Source: Deltaproteobacteria bacterium
Lineage (GTDB): Bacteria > Desulfobacterota > JAFDIG01
NCBI GenBank assembly: GCA_019308145.1
Contig: JAFDIG010000131.1
Coordinates: forward strand, 1-6,304
Direction: 5' to 3'
DNA: 6,304 nucleotides
How positions within the stretch are numbered: the first letter of the stretch is position 1; each line of letters starts with the position of its first letter. Both the position numbers and the translations under genes were made by a program. Shown piece by piece: positions 5,602-6,304 of the stretch. Under the pieces are notes generated by a model that was given only the letters and a program-made list of their open reading frames with translations, did no database searches and was not told the origin of the DNA.

Positions 5602-5686
5602 GGCATATAACAGAGCGTATCTGGCTTCGCTATGCTCCATTCAAATCCTTCTTCAGGAAACCTCGGATACGCTTGGAACGTTAGGT
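5602..5686. other. attC-like recombination site (cassette end)
   Basis: The parts, in order, are: R'' GGCATATAAC (5602-5611), spacer AG, L'' AGCGTATC (5614-5621), a 44-base variable middle, L' GATACGCT (5666-5673, perfect complement of L''), spacer TGGAAC (5674-5679), and R' core GTTAGGT (5680-5686), which fits GTTRRRY. R'' does not fully pair with this R' because in the inserted state R' outer bases belong to the next cassette. It does pair perfectly with 4909-4918, as expected for the excised circle. The 85-base length is within the usual attC range. The unequal spacers (2 and 6 bases) are a little irregular. Confidence 0.6.
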
Positions 5687-5715
5687 GAAATGGCTTACTT
5701 AGGAGGATTTCTGTC

Positions 5716-6304
5716 ATGATTAGTAGACTTATTCAACAAAAAGCTCCGATTGGTTCTAAAGTTAATTTCACTCTTAAAAGTGGTCATCAAGTATTTGGCG
5801 TTCTTGTTGAGATTGGTCGCGATCACATCTGTATAAAGAATAAGGATGGTATAGCTACAATCCTTACAGAATCAATCGGAGCTTGGGAAGTTATTGATAT
5901 ATCGCAAGAGCCGCCTGGGAAAATAGATAAGGCACCTTCAGACCGTGATGTCGAGATAGAAATTCGCAGGAAAATTATAGAAATTGAGACACGTTTTCAA
6001 ACCTGTATTAAAAATACACGGATTGGGTTAAAGGCTCCCAGTCTCAATTTTCCGAGCAATGAAATCCAAGGTAGGTATTATGATAATGCTGGAAAAGTAT
6101 GGGATCGTATAAGGAACAAATATGAATACGCTCAAAAGATCAATGAATTAAGCCCTAAGTTCGGTAGAATTCAGCTAATTGCTAACGAAATTAAGTCCCT
6201 AGTTGACCGTTTTCCTTTCTCCCCTACTTTAAAGAGTCATTTGGGCTACTTTTACTATTTATTAGGGAATAAGCCAGAGGCATTAAGGCTTTATAAAGAA
6301 GCTG
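5716..6304 (+). CDS. Protein with N-terminal Sm-like domain and TPR-type helices (3' end outside the window)
   Basis: The frame is open from ATG 5716 to the window end (196 codons, no stop). AGGAGG (5701-5706) sits nine bases upstream. Residues about 10-60 look like a small Sm/Hfq-like beta barrel: V-N-F-T-L-K-S-G-H-Q-V-F-G-V-L-V-E-I-G-R-D-H-I, then a strand ending W-E-V-I-D. A charged helical linker follows (about 75-100). From about residue 165 a TPR motif appears: L-G-Y-F-Y-Y-L-L-G-N-K-P-E-A-L-R-L-Y-K-E-A. I recall Sm-like plus repeat proteins of this kind in defence or accessory loci but cannot name a function. The gene begins 36 bases after the cassette junction at 5680/5681, so it would be the cargo of the next cassette. 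RNA or nucleic-acid binding by the first domain and protein binding by the TPR part are inferences. Confidence 0.7.
   Translation, partial: MISRLIQQKAPIGSKVNFTLKSGHQVFGVLVEIGRDHICIKNKDGIATILTESIGAWEVIDISQEPPGKIDKAPSDRDVEIEIRRKIIEIETRFQTCIKNTRIGLKAPSLNFPSNEIQGRYYDNAGKVWDRIRNKYEYAQKINELSPKFGRIQLIANEIKSLVDRFPFSPTLKSHLGYFYYLLGNKPEALRLYKEA

Larger units (their letters stand above)
4910..5680 (+). mobile_element. Putative integron gene cassette carrying a toxin-antitoxin pair
   Basis: In integron arrays a cassette starts right after the G of a G|TTRRRY junction and ends with its own attC up to the next G. The R'' box of that attC is complementary to the cassette's first bases. This is met here: the junction GTTATATGCC (4909-4918) is the exact reverse complement of GGCATATAAC (5602-5611), and the segment ends at G5680 followed by TTAGGT. 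The first junction core GTTATAT deviates from GTTRRRY at one position. The unit is 771 bp and compact, with all genes in one orientation and only 30 bases before the first start codon, as usual for promoterless cassettes. No integrase or attI is visible, so it may belong to a longer array, an integrase-less cluster, or a stray insertion. Confidence 0.6.

Noticed and set aside
5391..5717. Minus-strand frame of 108 codons opposite the antitoxin and attC-like site
   Set aside because: It spans the attC-like site and is antisense to a gene with a good ribosome binding site; hydrophobic content comes from the reversed Lys/Glu codons.

Overview
The window is AT-rich bacterial DNA with strong Shine-Dalgarno sites. 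It carries a four-subunit ferredoxin-dependent 2-oxoacid oxidoreductase operon, an enzyme type found mainly in anaerobes (often thermophiles or sulfate reducers). No feature fixes the taxon; an anaerobic, AT-rich bacterium is an inference.

Layout. Bases 1-411 hold the 3' end of a membrane protein that resembles the C-terminal part of GT39/ArnT-type glycosyltransferases. Bases 570-944 encode a small, tyrosine-rich, acidic secreted protein. It converges on the oxidoreductase operon, and a perfect 16-bp hairpin at 943-977 can serve as terminator for both strands. Bases 3856-981 on the minus strand hold a tightly coupled korD-korA-korB-korC operon (ferredoxin, alpha, TPP-binding beta, gamma), most like 2-oxoglutarate:ferredoxin oxidoreductase. 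All expected Fe-S cysteines and the TPP motif are present.

Upstream of korD lies about 1 kb without an intact gene. It contains very AT-rich spacer, a 297-bp MITE-like relic of an insertion sequence with both terminal inverted repeats (4191-4487), and a weakly coding decayed stretch. Two near-identical palindromes follow at 4844-4903, built on CGAAC-N-GTTCG.

The right end looks different and is the most interesting part. Bases 4910-5680 have the architecture of an integron gene cassette. The segment starts with TTATATGCC after a G and ends in an attC-like site. The R'' box of that site (GGCATATAAC, 5602-5611) is the exact reverse complement of the junction GTTATATGCC at 4909-4918, and the site ends in a canonical GTTRRRY core (GTTAGGT, 5680-5686). 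The cassette carries a PIN-domain toxin, broken by two -1 frameshifts, and a small downstream antitoxin candidate. A second putative cassette begins at 5681 with a gene for an Sm-like plus TPR protein that runs off the window. No integron integrase is in view.

Functionally, the kor operon is core carbon metabolism, while everything right of about 4190 is accessory DNA shaped by mobile elements.
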